Shown here: positions 8,532 to 17,022 of the stretch, in pieces
How positions within the stretch are numbered: the first letter of the stretch is position 1
Layout: each line of letters starts with the position of its first letter
Made by a program: the position numbers and the translations under genes
Notes under the pieces: generated by a model
Databases searched by the model: none
What the model saw: only the letters and a program-made list of their open reading frames with translations
What the model was told of the DNA's origin: nothing
NCBI RefSeq assembly: GCF_010078235.1
Contig: NZ_JAABOS010000009.1
Location: 124,001-188,000, forward strand
Source of the DNA: Cognatundibacterium crateris
GTDB taxonomy: Bacteria > Pseudomonadota > Gammaproteobacteria > Burkholderiales > Burkholderiaceae_D
Length of the DNA: 64,000 nucleotides
Direction of reading: 5' to 3'

Positions 8532-8723
8532 ATGCGCAATATCGTCAAAGAACTGCGCAGCGCGCGCGAATGGAGCCAGGCCACATTGGCCGATCAGCTC
8601 GAAGTATCGCGGCAAACCATCAATGCGATAGAAACCGGGCGCTACGATCCCAGCCTGCCGCTGGCGTTCAGCATCGCTCAGCTATTCGGCAAGCCGATAG
8701 AACAGATTTTTTTTATGGACTAA
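8532..8723 (+). CDS. short XRE-family helix-turn-helix regulator
   Basis: A 63-residue protein consisting of little more than one HTH_3 domain, with the typical SQATLADQLEVSRQTINAIE helices at about residues 15-34 and a C-terminal FGKPIEQIFF that ends such stand-alone regulators. It begins one base after the membrane protein stop. The four tandem palindromes upstream of the operon are the natural candidate operators for this dimeric repressor (inference). Confidence 0.8.
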   Translation: MRNIVKELRSAREWSQATLADQLEVSRQTINAIETGRYDPSLPLAFSIAQLFGKPIEQIFFMD

Positions 8724-8781
8724 GTTTGTATTACAGCGTCTGACACATACAGAAACCGTAGCGCTCACAAAGGAGAATTCC

Positions 8782-9759
8782 ATGTCATCTGCATTCACTC
8801 TACTCACCCACATCAGGCACCTCACAAGTATCGCTGCTTTGAGTTGCACGCTGATGCTCAGTTACTTCAACGATGCCCTGGCCGCAGACAACAACACTGA
8901 AAAAACTGCTGTCGCTGCAGTCAGCAAAACGGTTGTCAGCAGCTATCAGACTGGCAGCCTGTATGTGGATCAAATTGGTACACAAGGTGTCCCCATCATC
9001 CTGATTCCAGGCTTATCCAGCGGTGCTTATGTATGGGATGATCTGGTGCAGCGTCTGCAAAAAAACCATGTTCTGTATGTGCTGACGCTGGCCGGGTTTG
9101 ATGGCAAGCCTGCGATGGATGGGCCAAAATTGTCACGCGCACGTGACTCTTTGCTGCAATTAATTACTGAGAAAAAAATTGATCGCCCGGTGCTGATCGG
9201 TCACAGCCTGGGTTCGGCACTGGCCATCTGGTTTGCGGAATCGCATTCTGACAAAATCCGTGGCGTATTTGGGATTGATGGCCTCCCCGTCATGCCGCGC
9301 TCAGAAAATTTGACTGCAGAGCAAAGACAGGAATTCGCCTCACGCATACAACAACAGTATGCGCAGCAAACACCGGAACAGTATGCAGCCGGACAGCTGC
9401 AATACATGCGCAATATGGCCATGACCGGCAATCAGTTCACTGCCGATTTTACACAACGCAGCGCACGCAGTGATATCGCAGCAACCGCCGCCTATATGAG
9501 TGAACTGTTCGCCACCGATATGCGTCCGGATCTGCCAAAAATCAGTGTACCTGTCACCATCATCTCGCCTTACTATGCACCGGATTTTGCGGCCCTGAAC
9601 ATGACAGAGGCAGCTAAGACCGACTACATACGCTCTTTAATGCCGGGACTGAAAACCCTGAAACTGGTTTCCATTCCCGACTCGCGTCACTTTGTGATGC
9701 AAGATCAGCCCGAAGTGCTGGCGAACGAGATCAAGCTTTTCTTAACGACGCTGCGCTGA
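8782..9759 (+). CDS. secreted alpha/beta hydrolase
   Basis: A 325-residue protein with a signal peptide (residues 1-34, cutting near DALAAD). The alpha/beta-hydrolase fold is shown by LIPGLSSGAYVWDDL (oxyanion region), the nucleophile elbow GHSLGSA at about residues 140-146 and a late DSRHFVMQDQP with the catalytic histidine. The substrate cannot be told; exported esterases, lactonases or haloperoxidase-like enzymes look like this. It has its own ribosome site (AAAGGAGAA) 58 bases after the XRE gene, so it may belong to the same transcription unit. Confidence 0.8.
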   Translation: MSSAFTLLTHIRHLTSIAALSCTLMLSYFNDALAADNNTEKTAVAAVSKTVVSSYQTGSLYVDQIGTQGVPIILIPGLSSGAYVWDDLVQRLQKNHVLYVLTLAGFDGKPAMDGPKLSRARDSLLQLITEKKIDRPVLIGHSLGSALAIWFAESHSDKIRGVFGIDGLPVMPRSENLTAEQRQEFASRIQQQYAQQTPEQYAAGQLQYMRNMAMTGNQFTADFTQRSARSDIAATAAYMSELFATDMRPDLPKISVPVTIISPYYAPDFAALNMTEAAKTDYIRSLMPGLKTLKLVSIPDSRHFVMQDQPEVLANEIKLFLTTLR

Positions 9760-9783
9760 TTTCTCAAGCTCACCGACGAGTAC

Positions 9784-9812
9784 AGCCAGTTGTAAGCACA
9801 CAGCAACTGGCT
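9784..9812. terminator. hairpin between convergent genes
   Basis: AGCCAGTTG (9784-9792) and CAACTGGCT (9804-9812) form a perfect 9-bp stem between the hydrolase and the DUF1624 gene, directly against the stop codon of the latter. There is no T-run, so it may act as a weak terminator or mRNA end stabiliser. Confidence 0.4.
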
Positions 9813-10985
9813 TCACAGATACTTCACCCAAGCACGATGCGACTGCCGTTTAAAGCGTAAAAAGTACAGACATGGGATATACAAGACAGGAATCAGACAT
9901 ACCGTAATCAGCCACAGCTGCCCGACACTGTCGACCCCAAAGCGGGCACCGTGGTTCGCCCCCCAGCACAACAAGGCCAGCTTCTGCAGGATCAGTAACA
10001 GATACAAATGCAGTAAGTAGTAAAACATGGGAACACCGCCAAATACAGCCAGCCCGCTTAAGCGTTGCTGATAGCGTTCGAGCACAGGTAATAACAGACA
10101 GGCGACACCCAAGGTCAACAAGACAAAATTCAGCGAGGGCGGATATTTAGTCAAATTAAAAAACGCCATCAGTGCGTGCCAAGCCGGCACGTCTGCCTGA
10201 CGTGGCCAGACATCGCCATATCCGCTCCAGCTGCGTAGCAGCACAAAACTCAGCACAGCTGCAAAGCCAGCCAGTCGCAGCAGACGGGCGCGCTTCGCGG
10301 CGGATACTGCAGGCGCAAACCAGGGGCCACACAAATAGCCGAGCAAAATGACGCCTATCCACGGTAACAGCGGGTAGCTGACGCGGATATGCATGCCCGC
10401 CACATCAGGCAGATAGCCACGTTGCAGCAATACCGTCCACACATACTGCCATTCGCTCCCGCTCAGCCTGATCAGGTGAGAAAGCCAATGTTGTCCTGCA
10501 ATCGACAATACGGCGATCAAAGCCAGAACCATCAGTGGCAGCCGATACAAGACGCCAAGCAGTATCATGCAAAGACCGATTACCCAAATCACCTGCAAGT
10601 ACCATGTCGCAGGCGGAAACTGTCCGCTCCAGGCAAAGCTGACCAGGCTCAGTTCCAGCACCAGCAGGAATGCGCCGCGCCGGAATAAAAACGTCCGCAA
10701 GGCATACGGATCCTGGTTTTTTTGCTGGTACAGCCAGGCCGACAGACCGGTCAGAAAAATAAAGACAGGCGCGCAGAAATGTGCAGCGAAGCGTGACCAG
10801 AACAAGGCGCTGCCAGTCTGTTCCAGCTGCATGGGATCGCTCACTTGCTGGTGCAGGAAAAAAGTTTCTCTTACGTGGTCAAGTAGCATCAGTAGCATGA
10901 CCAGACCACGCAGAATATCGATAGACATCAGGCGGCTGGCGGAACCGTGCTGGTCTGCCTGACGTGGCTGAATCATAGTAGTCAT
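9813..10985 (-). CDS. DUF1624 multi-span membrane protein (acyltransferase-like)
   Basis: A 390-residue integral membrane protein with about ten hydrophobic helices. The N-terminal RLMSIDILRGLVMLLMLLDH is the DUF1624/heparan-alpha-glucosaminide N-acetyltransferase signature, and FLTGLSAWLYQ follows. Family members are thought to move acetyl or other acyl groups across the inner membrane onto sugars, but bacterial substrates are mostly unknown. It lies 23 bases after the stop of the TonB-dependent receptor on the same strand and is probably co-expressed. ATG at 10985 is used; TTG at 10988 and ATG at 10976 are alternatives. Confidence 0.75.
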   Translation of the reverse strand: MTTMIQPRQADQHGSASRLMSIDILRGLVMLLMLLDHVRETFFLHQQVSDPMQLEQTGSALFWSRFAAHFCAPVFIFLTGLSAWLYQQKNQDPYALRTFLFRRGAFLLVLELSLVSFAWSGQFPPATWYLQVIWVIGLCMILLGVLYRLPLMVLALIAVLSIAGQHWLSHLIRLSGSEWQYVWTVLLQRGYLPDVAGMHIRVSYPLLPWIGVILLGYLCGPWFAPAVSAAKRARLLRLAGFAAVLSFVLLRSWSGYGDVWPRQADVPAWHALMAFFNLTKYPPSLNFVLLTLGVACLLLPVLERYQQRLSGLAVFGGVPMFYYLLHLYLLLILQKLALLCWGANHGARFGVDSVGQLWLITVCLIPVLYIPCLYFLRFKRQSHRAWVKYL

Positions 10986-11008
10986 CAATAACGCTCTCTG
11001 TTTCCGGC

Positions 11009-13147
11009 TCAGAACCGGTGACGCAAATAGGCGCTGATCTGGCGCGGATTGCCAGGCGTCACCCAGAGCTGGCTGTAGGAACTGGTGTAGTAGCTGCGGT
11101 CAGTCAGGTTATCAATCTGCAGGCTGAGCTGGGTACGCTGATCCAGATCCACCGTGGACATCAGCTTGAGGCTGGTGTAAGCCGGTAAGCTAAAGTCACT
11201 GCTGACCGCGACATCACCGGCGCGCGCGCCTACATATTGTGCACCTGCGCCGACAGAAAAACGGTAGCCTGCCCAGTTCCAGCCCTGCTTCAAAAACAGC
11301 GAGGCGCTGTGTTTCGCTACATTCGGCAAGCGGCTTCCGGTCTGTATCAGCTTATCACCACGGGTCACCCTGGCATCTGTATACGCATAGGCAAACGAAA
11401 GCTGTAAGCGTTCTGCGATTTCACCCGACACATCCAGCTCCAGCCCACGGCTGCCCACCTCGCCGGCAGCGACTGAAAAGTCGGTATTGAGCGGATTGGT
11501 GGTCAGTACATTGGATTTATGGATGTCATACAGCGCCAGTGTAGCCTGTACTTTTTTGTTGTGGCTTTCAGCTTTCAAACCGAGTTCATGCGATGTGCTG
11601 CGTTCAGCAGGAAATGCGAGGTTATCGATACTCACACCGCTGTTAGGCCGAAAGCCGCGTGCACTGTTGATGTACAGCGCCAGCTCAGGCATCAGCTGAT
11701 ACAGCATGCCTACGCGTGGGCTAGTGGCTGACAAGGATTGTTGATTCAGTGCTGCATTGCGCACATTCATCACGCGCTGATCATACTGATCCAGACGCAC
11801 ACCGGCCAGCAATTTCCATTGCGGCGTAAAACTGATCTGATCCTGCAGATACAGTGCTTGCGCCTGTTGCTGCTCCTGCGTATTGATAGACAGGGCAAGC
11901 GCATCAGCCTGGGCACCATATACCGGCTGCACGATATTGATCAGGTAAGGATTACTGGCTGAAGGATTACGGCGCAGTTGAATACGGCTATCATCGAAGC
12001 GATACATGTCCAGTCCGAATAACAGCTGATGCTGCAATGAACCGGTAAACACTTGTCCCAGCAATTCAATCCGGCCGGAACGATCTGTCGCAGAAAAATC
12101 GCGGTAACGACGCTGGCGACGCAGGCTTTGTCCATCTGCCAGCAAATTATTTGCTTCGCTGGAGTAGCCGTTCAGACTGCTGTCACGATAGGATAGCCCG
12201 CCCTGCAAGGACCACTGTTCATTCAGTCTGTGATGGACGAACAACTGGTGTCCGTTTGAGCGCACCCGCATGTCACCATCGGCTGGCTCACCCAAAAAGC
12301 GCTGGGGTGAGACCAGTCCCAAACGTCCCTGAACTGCGAGGACACCGCGATCAAACGGTGTTCTTTGCTCATTCGCTTCCATTTCATAGGATATGCTGGT
12401 CTGCTCACCCGGAGTCCACAAGAACGAAGGCGAGATCAGTTGGCGCTCTGCATGCATGAAATCGCGCGCGCTACCTGTATGTTCACGTACTGCGTTCAGG
12501 CGATATGCCAGCTGGGCACTTAGTGGCCCACTCAGATCCGTTGCCACGCGCCAGCCTTCATGACTCATCACACCCAGCTCTATGCTTTGCAAAGGCTGAA
12601 ATAAGGGCTTCTTAGTCATGATATTCACACTGCCGCCCGGTTCGCCGCGTCCATACAAGGCAGATGCTGGTCCTTTCAGAATTTCTACCGTCTGCGTATT
12701 CGCCACATCCCGCACACCGCTATAGCCACGGCTGGCGTTAAAGCCATTGACCATATAATCGGAACCAAAATTGGGATCACCGGTAAATCCGCGCACGGCA
12801 TAGCTATCCCACAAGCCACCCAGATTGCTCTGGCGGGCAAAACCGCTGCTTAAATCCAGCGCCCCCTGCAATTGCGTCACACCCGCATCTTGCATTAACT
12901 GGCGTGGTAAAACTCTGACACTCTGGGGCAGATCAGCGATGTCAGCATCTGTCTTGGTAGCGCCGGTAGCGGACAGGCTACGATAGCCGTCTTTTCTACC
13001 CTGTATCTGCACAGCTTGCGTCCCTGCATCTGCGGAGGCCGCCTCAACAGCATACGCAGCAGTATTCCAAACCAGTAAAGGAGGCGCAGCCAAAATCAAC
13101 CAGCGCCGGGAAGCAAATCCAAACAATCGATGCGATGAATATGTCAT
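11009..13147 (-). CDS. TonB-dependent siderophore-type receptor
   Basis: A 712-residue outer-membrane receptor. After the signal peptide (to about AYAVEAA) comes a plug with LPQSVRVLPRQLMQDAG, then VEILKGPASALYGRGEPGG, which is typical of ferric-siderophore receptors, and a 22-strand barrel ending in phenylalanine (LRHRF), the outer-membrane assembly signal. Likely role: energy-dependent uptake of a ferric siderophore. The start is set at the ATG at 13147, at the beginning of a normal signal peptide. The upstream region carries three copies of a 15-bp palindrome rather than an obvious Fur box, so control by a dedicated regulator is likely. Confidence 0.85.
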   Translation of the reverse strand: MTYSSHRLFGFASRRWLILAAPPLLVWNTAAYAVEAASADAGTQAVQIQGRKDGYRSLSATGATKTDADIADLPQSVRVLPRQLMQDAGVTQLQGALDLSSGFARQSNLGGLWDSYAVRGFTGDPNFGSDYMVNGFNASRGYSGVRDVANTQTVEILKGPASALYGRGEPGGSVNIMTKKPLFQPLQSIELGVMSHEGWRVATDLSGPLSAQLAYRLNAVREHTGSARDFMHAERQLISPSFLWTPGEQTSISYEMEANEQRTPFDRGVLAVQGRLGLVSPQRFLGEPADGDMRVRSNGHQLFVHHRLNEQWSLQGGLSYRDSSLNGYSSEANNLLADGQSLRRQRRYRDFSATDRSGRIELLGQVFTGSLQHQLLFGLDMYRFDDSRIQLRRNPSASNPYLINIVQPVYGAQADALALSINTQEQQQAQALYLQDQISFTPQWKLLAGVRLDQYDQRVMNVRNAALNQQSLSATSPRVGMLYQLMPELALYINSARGFRPNSGVSIDNLAFPAERSTSHELGLKAESHNKKVQATLALYDIHKSNVLTTNPLNTDFSVAAGEVGSRGLELDVSGEIAERLQLSFAYAYTDARVTRGDKLIQTGSRLPNVAKHSASLFLKQGWNWAGYRFSVGAGAQYVGARAGDVAVSSDFSLPAYTSLKLMSTVDLDQRTQLSLQIDNLTDRSYYTSSYSQLWVTPGNPRQISAYLRHRF

Positions 13148-13297
13148 GAAATTCCTGATAAAAAACGGGCGAGCATATCCATACACCGTCCAATGCTGCA
13201 GACTGGAATGAAGGGCATCATCTTCGCGGCCTAGCCCAGGCCAGCTAAGCGCTGCTGCAACACTTACAATGCACGCGACAGTCCTGCCGTTTCCAGA

Positions 13298-13335
13298 TAA
13301 TGGAAAAGCTCAAAAAAAAATGCAACAAAGTTGCA
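13298..13335 (-). promoter_or_regulatory. candidate promoter of the TonB receptor overlapping operator copy 1
   Basis: On the minus strand, TTGCAT (the right arm of the palindrome at 13321-13335 plus one base) is followed 17 bases later by CATTAT, a 4/6 match to a -10 box. A protein on the palindrome would compete with RNA polymerase. Confidence 0.4.
13321..13335. promoter_or_regulatory. operator copy 1 of 3, TGCAAC-N3-GTTGCA
   Basis: TGCAAC-AAA-GTTGCA, perfect arms, extended by one more matched base on each side (A...T). Closest of the three to the receptor gene. Confidence 0.6.
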
Positions 13336-13388
13336 TTTAAAAGGGAGAAAAAAGACAGGAACTCTTCGATTTACAACCAAGGAATACC

Positions 13389-13423
13389 TGCCATCACCTG
13401 CAACAGTGTTGCAAGTGATGGCA
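13389..13423. promoter_or_regulatory. operator copy 2 of 3, inside a 35-bp near-perfect dyad
   Basis: The core TGCAAC-AGT-GTTGCA (13399-13413) is nested in a larger palindrome: TGCCATCAC (13389-13397) pairs with GTGATGGCA (13415-13423), with a single mismatched pair in between. The DNA could extrude as a cruciform, or two dimers could bind. No T-run follows on either strand, so it is not a standard terminator. Confidence 0.6.
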
Positions 13424-13446
13424 TCATAAATCAAGCTGCATGAATT

Positions 13447-13461
13447 TGCAACGTTGTTGCA
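13447..13461. promoter_or_regulatory. operator copy 3 of 3, TGCAAC-N3-GTTGCA
   Basis: TGCAAC-GTT-GTTGCA, perfect arms. It lies 48 bases from copy 2, start to start. Confidence 0.6.
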
Positions 13462-13573
13462 TTAATTGTCGATTTATTTGCGCTTAGCAAGCCACACTGG
13501 CCTCGGCCTCAAAGCTGAAAGTTCAACGCACGATGGTCAAAGTTGTCAGCGTGCGAAGCACTACAGGTCAGAT

Positions 13574-14482
13574 TTACTTCAGCGGCAGAAAAATATCCAA
13601 TTCTGCCTGCTGCTCAGACACATCGGGGTAAAAACGTAGCCGTTGAAGAAAAACCGGGAAGTCGCGCAACTCCTCGCCGCTGGCGGGGAGCCAGGTATCA
13701 AACAGATAGCCTATGCTGTGTTCCAGCTGACTGTCCGGCCCGGTATGACGCAGCACGGCGCAGCGCCCGGCTGGAATGGTTTTCGCGATGATGCCAGCTG
13801 CCGCATACGATTCCGGCTGATCGACTGCGACACCAACATCCAGCCGGAACTCGGCTGCTGGCACATGATCCGGGTGCCCATACAAAATATTGAAGGTGCG
13901 GTAGCGGCTTGGTGGCAGTTTTTCCTGACGACGCCAGGCGATAAATTTCTGTAAGCTGTCACCGATCAGCGCAGGATCACCACGGTGTTCCATACAGGCC
14001 AGCGCAGTCGCTGGGAAGTCGATAATACGTACATCTTGATGCGCAAAAGTCATAGCAACACTCCGGTTAGCGGGAATCAAAGAACAAGCCTGATGCCAGG
14101 TCGGCCAGTCGGGTGCGGCGCGAAACGCGGTGGGCGATTGCCCGCTCATTTGTCTGAATGCTCTGGAAAAAGCAGCGAGTGATTCAAAACCATGATCGAG
14201 CGCGATGCGGGTGACTGACAAGGAAGTGCGGAATGCGAGTTGAGAGCCGGCCCGGCGCAAACGCGACTGCAGCACATACTGATGCAAACTGAGTCCGAAT
14301 GCGCTGGCGAACTGACGGTGAAAATGAAAACGCGACATCGCTGCCAGTGCACTGAGACTGTCCAGCGACAAATCTCCATCCGGACAGGCATCAATATAGG
14401 CGGCGATTTTTTCAAAACGCTGCCAATAATGCGCCCTTCTGGCTTGCTCTGTATGAGGGTTACTCTCAGTATTCATCTGCAT
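13574..14482 (-). CDS. AraC-family regulator with a GyrI-like effector domain
   Basis: A 302-residue protein. The two helix-turn-helix motifs of the AraC domain are at about residues 25-125 (LSLDSLSALAAMSRFHFHR; FESLAAFSRAFRQMSGQSP). The C-terminal half (about 145-302) resembles the GyrI/SbmC effector-binding fold seen in Rob/BmrR-like regulators of drug or metabolite responses (inference from layout). ATG at 14482 has a strong GGAGGAAA ribosome site. It is upstream of the receptor gene on the same strand; it is one candidate reader of the nearby palindromes, though AraC proteins usually bind direct, asymmetric sites. Confidence 0.75.
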   Translation of the reverse strand: MQMNTESNPHTEQARRAHYWQRFEKIAAYIDACPDGDLSLDSLSALAAMSRFHFHRQFASAFGLSLHQYVLQSRLRRAGSQLAFRTSLSVTRIALDHGFESLAAFSRAFRQMSGQSPTAFRAAPDWPTWHQACSLIPANRSVAMTFAHQDVRIIDFPATALACMEHRGDPALIGDSLQKFIAWRRQEKLPPSRYRTFNILYGHPDHVPAAEFRLDVGVAVDQPESYAAAGIIAKTIPAGRCAVLRHTGPDSQLEHSIGYLFDTWLPASGEELRDFPVFLQRLRFYPDVSEQQAELDIFLPLK

Positions 14483-14522
14483 TCCTGTTTCCTCCTGACA
14501 GACTGCAGCTTAAGCCTTGTGC

Positions 14523-15011
14523 TCATACCGGGTTTGATGAATCTTGCTGAATTGCGCCAACCGGCACCTCAGGTATACCAGGTACATCAGGCGCCGCCAG
14601 CTTCAGCAAATAGTAATCGCCATGCTCAGATGCCGCACGCTGCACCACTGTCCAGCCCATGCGCAGATAAAAGGCATATGCGGCGTGATTATTGACGACG
14701 CATTTCAAATGCCAGGGACAGGCTAAGTGCGCATGCAAAGCGTGCAGCAGACTGCGGCCGACACCACGTCCTTGCGCATGCTGCGCGACATACAAATGGT
14801 GGATAAAAGCATGCTCAGGCTGATACGAAAGAAAACCAGCCGGGACACCGGGTTCCAGTTCCGAGATCAGTATGCGCTCTCCGACAGAGACAGCAGCAAA
14901 ATCATCTGCTTGCCTTGCAGCGCTGGGTAACCAGTCTGCATCGCGCAGTGCCTGACTGAACAGAGTTTGTATGGCTGGGAGATCTGCAGTGATGGCGATT
15001 CGGATTTGCAT
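14523..15011 (-). CDS. GNAT-family N-acetyltransferase
   Basis: A 162-residue acetyl-CoA-dependent acyltransferase. The acetyl-CoA-binding loop HAQGRGVGRSLL lies at about residues 80-91, preceded by the beta-strand FIHHLYV and followed by the typical HAAYAFYLRMGW. The acceptor is unknown. ATG at 15011 is taken rather than the TTG immediately before it. It is 40 bases upstream of the AraC-type gene and may be co-transcribed with it. Confidence 0.75.
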   Translation of the reverse strand: MQIRIAITADLPAIQTLFSQALRDADWLPSAARQADDFAAVSVGERILISELEPGVPAGFLSYQPEHAFIHHLYVAQHAQGRGVGRSLLHALHAHLACPWHLKCVVNNHAAYAFYLRMGWTVVQRAASEHGDYYLLKLAAPDVPGIPEVPVGAIQQDSSNPV

Positions 15012-15054
15012 CAAGTTGAGCTCAGCGTGGATGAAGTGAGCCCATTATAAGACC

Positions 15055-15121
15055 TAAAAAAGCGCGCTGGGCTGAAACACAGACAACGCGCCATTCGTCT
15101 GTATTCAGCCTCAGGCGCTTG
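15055..15121 (-). terminator. terminator of the dioxygenase/TIM-barrel operon
   Basis: On the minus strand GGCTGAATACAGAC pairs with GTCTGTGTTTCAGCC (15070-15110, one bulge). The stem continues after a small internal loop with AGCGC/GCGCT and ends in TTTTTT. It lies 26 bases beyond the stop at 15147. Confidence 0.7.
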
Positions 15122-15146
15122 CCTGCTTGCCCGCTACTGCCTGATT

Positions 15147-15965
15147 TTAGTCCTGATAACGAGTACGCAATAGCTGCATCATCGCCACATTCAACTCCCA
15201 GGCATCGCTGACCACCTGATTGGTGTAAGGCAGGGTTTGTGTGTAGGGAGTCGGCCCAAACTCGGGTGTGATCGTCAGATAAGGCTCGCCACGTGCCTGG
15301 CGCTGCAGCAAGATCTGATCCCACCACCCTAAATGCTGTTCCAGCGCGGCGGCATGTTCCGGTGCACGGAAGTCATTCACTTGCGGGCCCTGCTGATGAC
15401 CTACCCGCGCGTGGATATGGCGTACCTGAGGAAAAACCTGCGCCAGCATGTCAGCCTGATCTTCCAGCAGCGATTCGCAGGCGACACACCAATGCGATAA
15501 ATCTGCATTGAGTTGCAGTTGTGGACGCTGCTGCAGATAAGGCATGAGTAACATCGGATGACCGCTGAAGCGGCTGCGATGAATTTCATGCACGATGGGC
15601 ACGCCGGTTTCCTGACTGATGCTGTCGGCCAGATCCAGCAATTCACTGTTTTGCGCAAAGCTGTAAAAATCCTTGCCAGTATGGGTATTGACCAGCACGG
15701 GATTGGCCGCGCACGCGTTTTGCAGCAATTCGCGCAAGGCCTGTTTATGTGCATTGAAGTCACTGTGAAACACGGTCTCCCACTGCTGGGCGATCAGTAA
15801 TAAGCCCGCATCTTCTATGGCCCGGGTCCAGGCTTCACGCTCTTTCTGCTCCAGCGGCAGCGACATTTCTATGCCATCAAAACCGGCTGCCTTCACGCTG
15901 GCGATCCAGCTGTCGCGCGCGATATGCGCATTGCCCCAGTGCGGGGCAAAAATTTGTAATTTCAT
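15147..15965 (-). CDS. sugar phosphate isomerase/epimerase-like TIM-barrel protein
   Basis: A 272-residue protein of the AP endonuclease 2/xylose-isomerase-like fold. Visible elements are FDGIEMSLP near the N-terminus, VNTHTGKDFYS, VPIVHEIHRSRFSGHP (metal-ligand region), LNADLSHWCV and HIHARVGHQQGPQV, in the order found in IolE/hydroxypyruvate-isomerase-like enzymes. The exact substrate is unknown. It starts 39 bases after the phytanoyl-CoA-dioxygenase-like gene, so the two form an operon, probably for modifying a sugar or cyclitol. ATG at 15965 is preferred to one eight codons upstream. Confidence 0.75.
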   Translation of the reverse strand: MKLQIFAPHWGNAHIARDSWIASVKAAGFDGIEMSLPLEQKEREAWTRAIEDAGLLLIAQQWETVFHSDFNAHKQALRELLQNACAANPVLVNTHTGKDFYSFAQNSELLDLADSISQETGVPIVHEIHRSRFSGHPMLLMPYLQQRPQLQLNADLSHWCVACESLLEDQADMLAQVFPQVRHIHARVGHQQGPQVNDFRAPEHAAALEQHLGWWDQILLQRQARGEPYLTITPEFGPTPYTQTLPYTNQVVSDAWELNVAMMQLLRTRYQD

Positions 15966-16004
15966 GCTTACTTTCGCTTGTAAGTTCACGCGCCTGATAG
16001 GGTT

Positions 16005-16844
16005 TTACACAAATCCGCGTACCGGAAAATCAGGACCGCGTTGTATCCAGTTACCCGCAGAATACTGCGTCTTCCCATCCGTCACATGCAGGGTATAAGC
16101 GTGACGCGATACCGGCGAACGGTTAGGTGCGCTGTAATGCGGCAGCAAGCCGTGGAAGCACACCAGACTGCCGGCCTTCACTTCCAGCGGTACTGCAGTG
16201 CTGTCGTCCGGCCATGGCAGGTCGGATAATTTTTCTACCCTGACCTGATCCCCTTCCCGTACGAAGCGTTCGCGCATAGGGCTGCGATGACCGCCCGGCT
16301 CAGCCCACAGGCAGCCATTCTCCAGTGTTGCGTCTTCTAATGCAAACCAGAAGGTGGTGACGCTGACCGGATCAGTGTCGAAGTAAGTCGCATCCTGATG
16401 CCAGCGCACTTCACCACCGATGCCAGGCTGCTTGAAAATATACATGGATTGCCAGATTTGCGGCTGTTGCAAACCCAGTTGTTGCGCCACTGTCGCCAGC
16501 GCCTGACCGCGTGAGAATGCACTGAATACCGGGTCCAGATCATGCATCGCATGGCCTATTTTATTGATAGACAAGGCCTTGGCCTGACGCAACTGACCTT
16601 CGCTGTCAAACGCTTCTTCTTCAAAAAAGCAGCTGATGTTATTCGCGGAATTCAGAAAATAATGATCGATTTTCCTTTCCTGTTCCTTGGTAGTGAAAAT
16701 CGAGACCGATTCAGCCGGATCAAACGCATCGACGATGGCGCCGGCGCGCTCACGCAGCGCGGCGATTTCAGTTGCGGTTTTAAAATCGGGTACGACCACA
16801 TAACCATCCTGATGGAATTGGGCGATTTGCTCTGCATTTAACAT
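16005..16844 (-). CDS. phytanoyl-CoA dioxygenase (PhyH) family protein
   Basis: A 279-residue Fe(II)/2-oxoglutarate-dependent oxygenase. N-terminal FHQDGYVVVPDF is the family entry motif. The iron ligands are visible in VRWHQDATYF (HxD) and LVCFHGLLPHYSAPN (distal His), with SRHAYTLHVTD holding the 2-oxoglutarate arginine. Such enzymes hydroxylate many small substrates, so the name does not imply phytanate. A ribosome site AGGA fits the ATG at 16844. It is divergent from a LysR regulator, which is the likely activator. Confidence 0.8.
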   Translation of the reverse strand: MLNAEQIAQFHQDGYVVVPDFKTATEIAALRERAGAIVDAFDPAESVSIFTTKEQERKIDHYFLNSANNISCFFEEEAFDSEGQLRQAKALSINKIGHAMHDLDPVFSAFSRGQALATVAQQLGLQQPQIWQSMYIFKQPGIGGEVRWHQDATYFDTDPVSVTTFWFALEDATLENGCLWAEPGGHRSPMRERFVREGDQVRVEKLSDLPWPDDSTAVPLEVKAGSLVCFHGLLPHYSAPNRSPVSRHAYTLHVTDGKTQYSAGNWIQRGPDFPVRGFV

Positions 16845-16961
16845 AGTCACTCCTGAAAAATTAAGCTAGATAGCGCTGCGACCGTGTCTGGCGCAAGGTG
16901 TTGATGTAGCACAAGTGTAGTCAACTCTGAACCTTTGCCACAATACAGACAATCATTGACA

Positions 16962-16986
16962 CATTGTCGCAAATTTATTGACAATG
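16962..16986. promoter_or_regulatory. LysR-type operator candidate
   Basis: CATTGTC (16962-16968) and GACAATG (16980-16986) form a perfect 7-bp inverted repeat with 11 bases between. It lies in the divergent region between the dioxygenase operon and the LysR gene, 36 bases before the latter. ACAATs just upstream (16940-16954) look like further half sites. Confidence 0.5.
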
Positions 16987-17022
16987 CTTGCACGGACCAC
17001 CGCCTGTCGTTTAGGAGCATGC

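Larger units (their letters stand above)
13148..13573. other. long control region upstream of the TonB receptor
   Basis: 426 bases without a gene. It holds three TGCAAC-N3-GTTGCA palindromes, listed separately, and a candidate minus-strand promoter. No Fur-box-like 19-bp palindrome was noticed. Confidence 0.5.

Noticed and set aside
13389-13423. Long dyad as a rho-independent terminator
   Set aside because: No T-run on either strand and it shares its core with two other dispersed palindromes.
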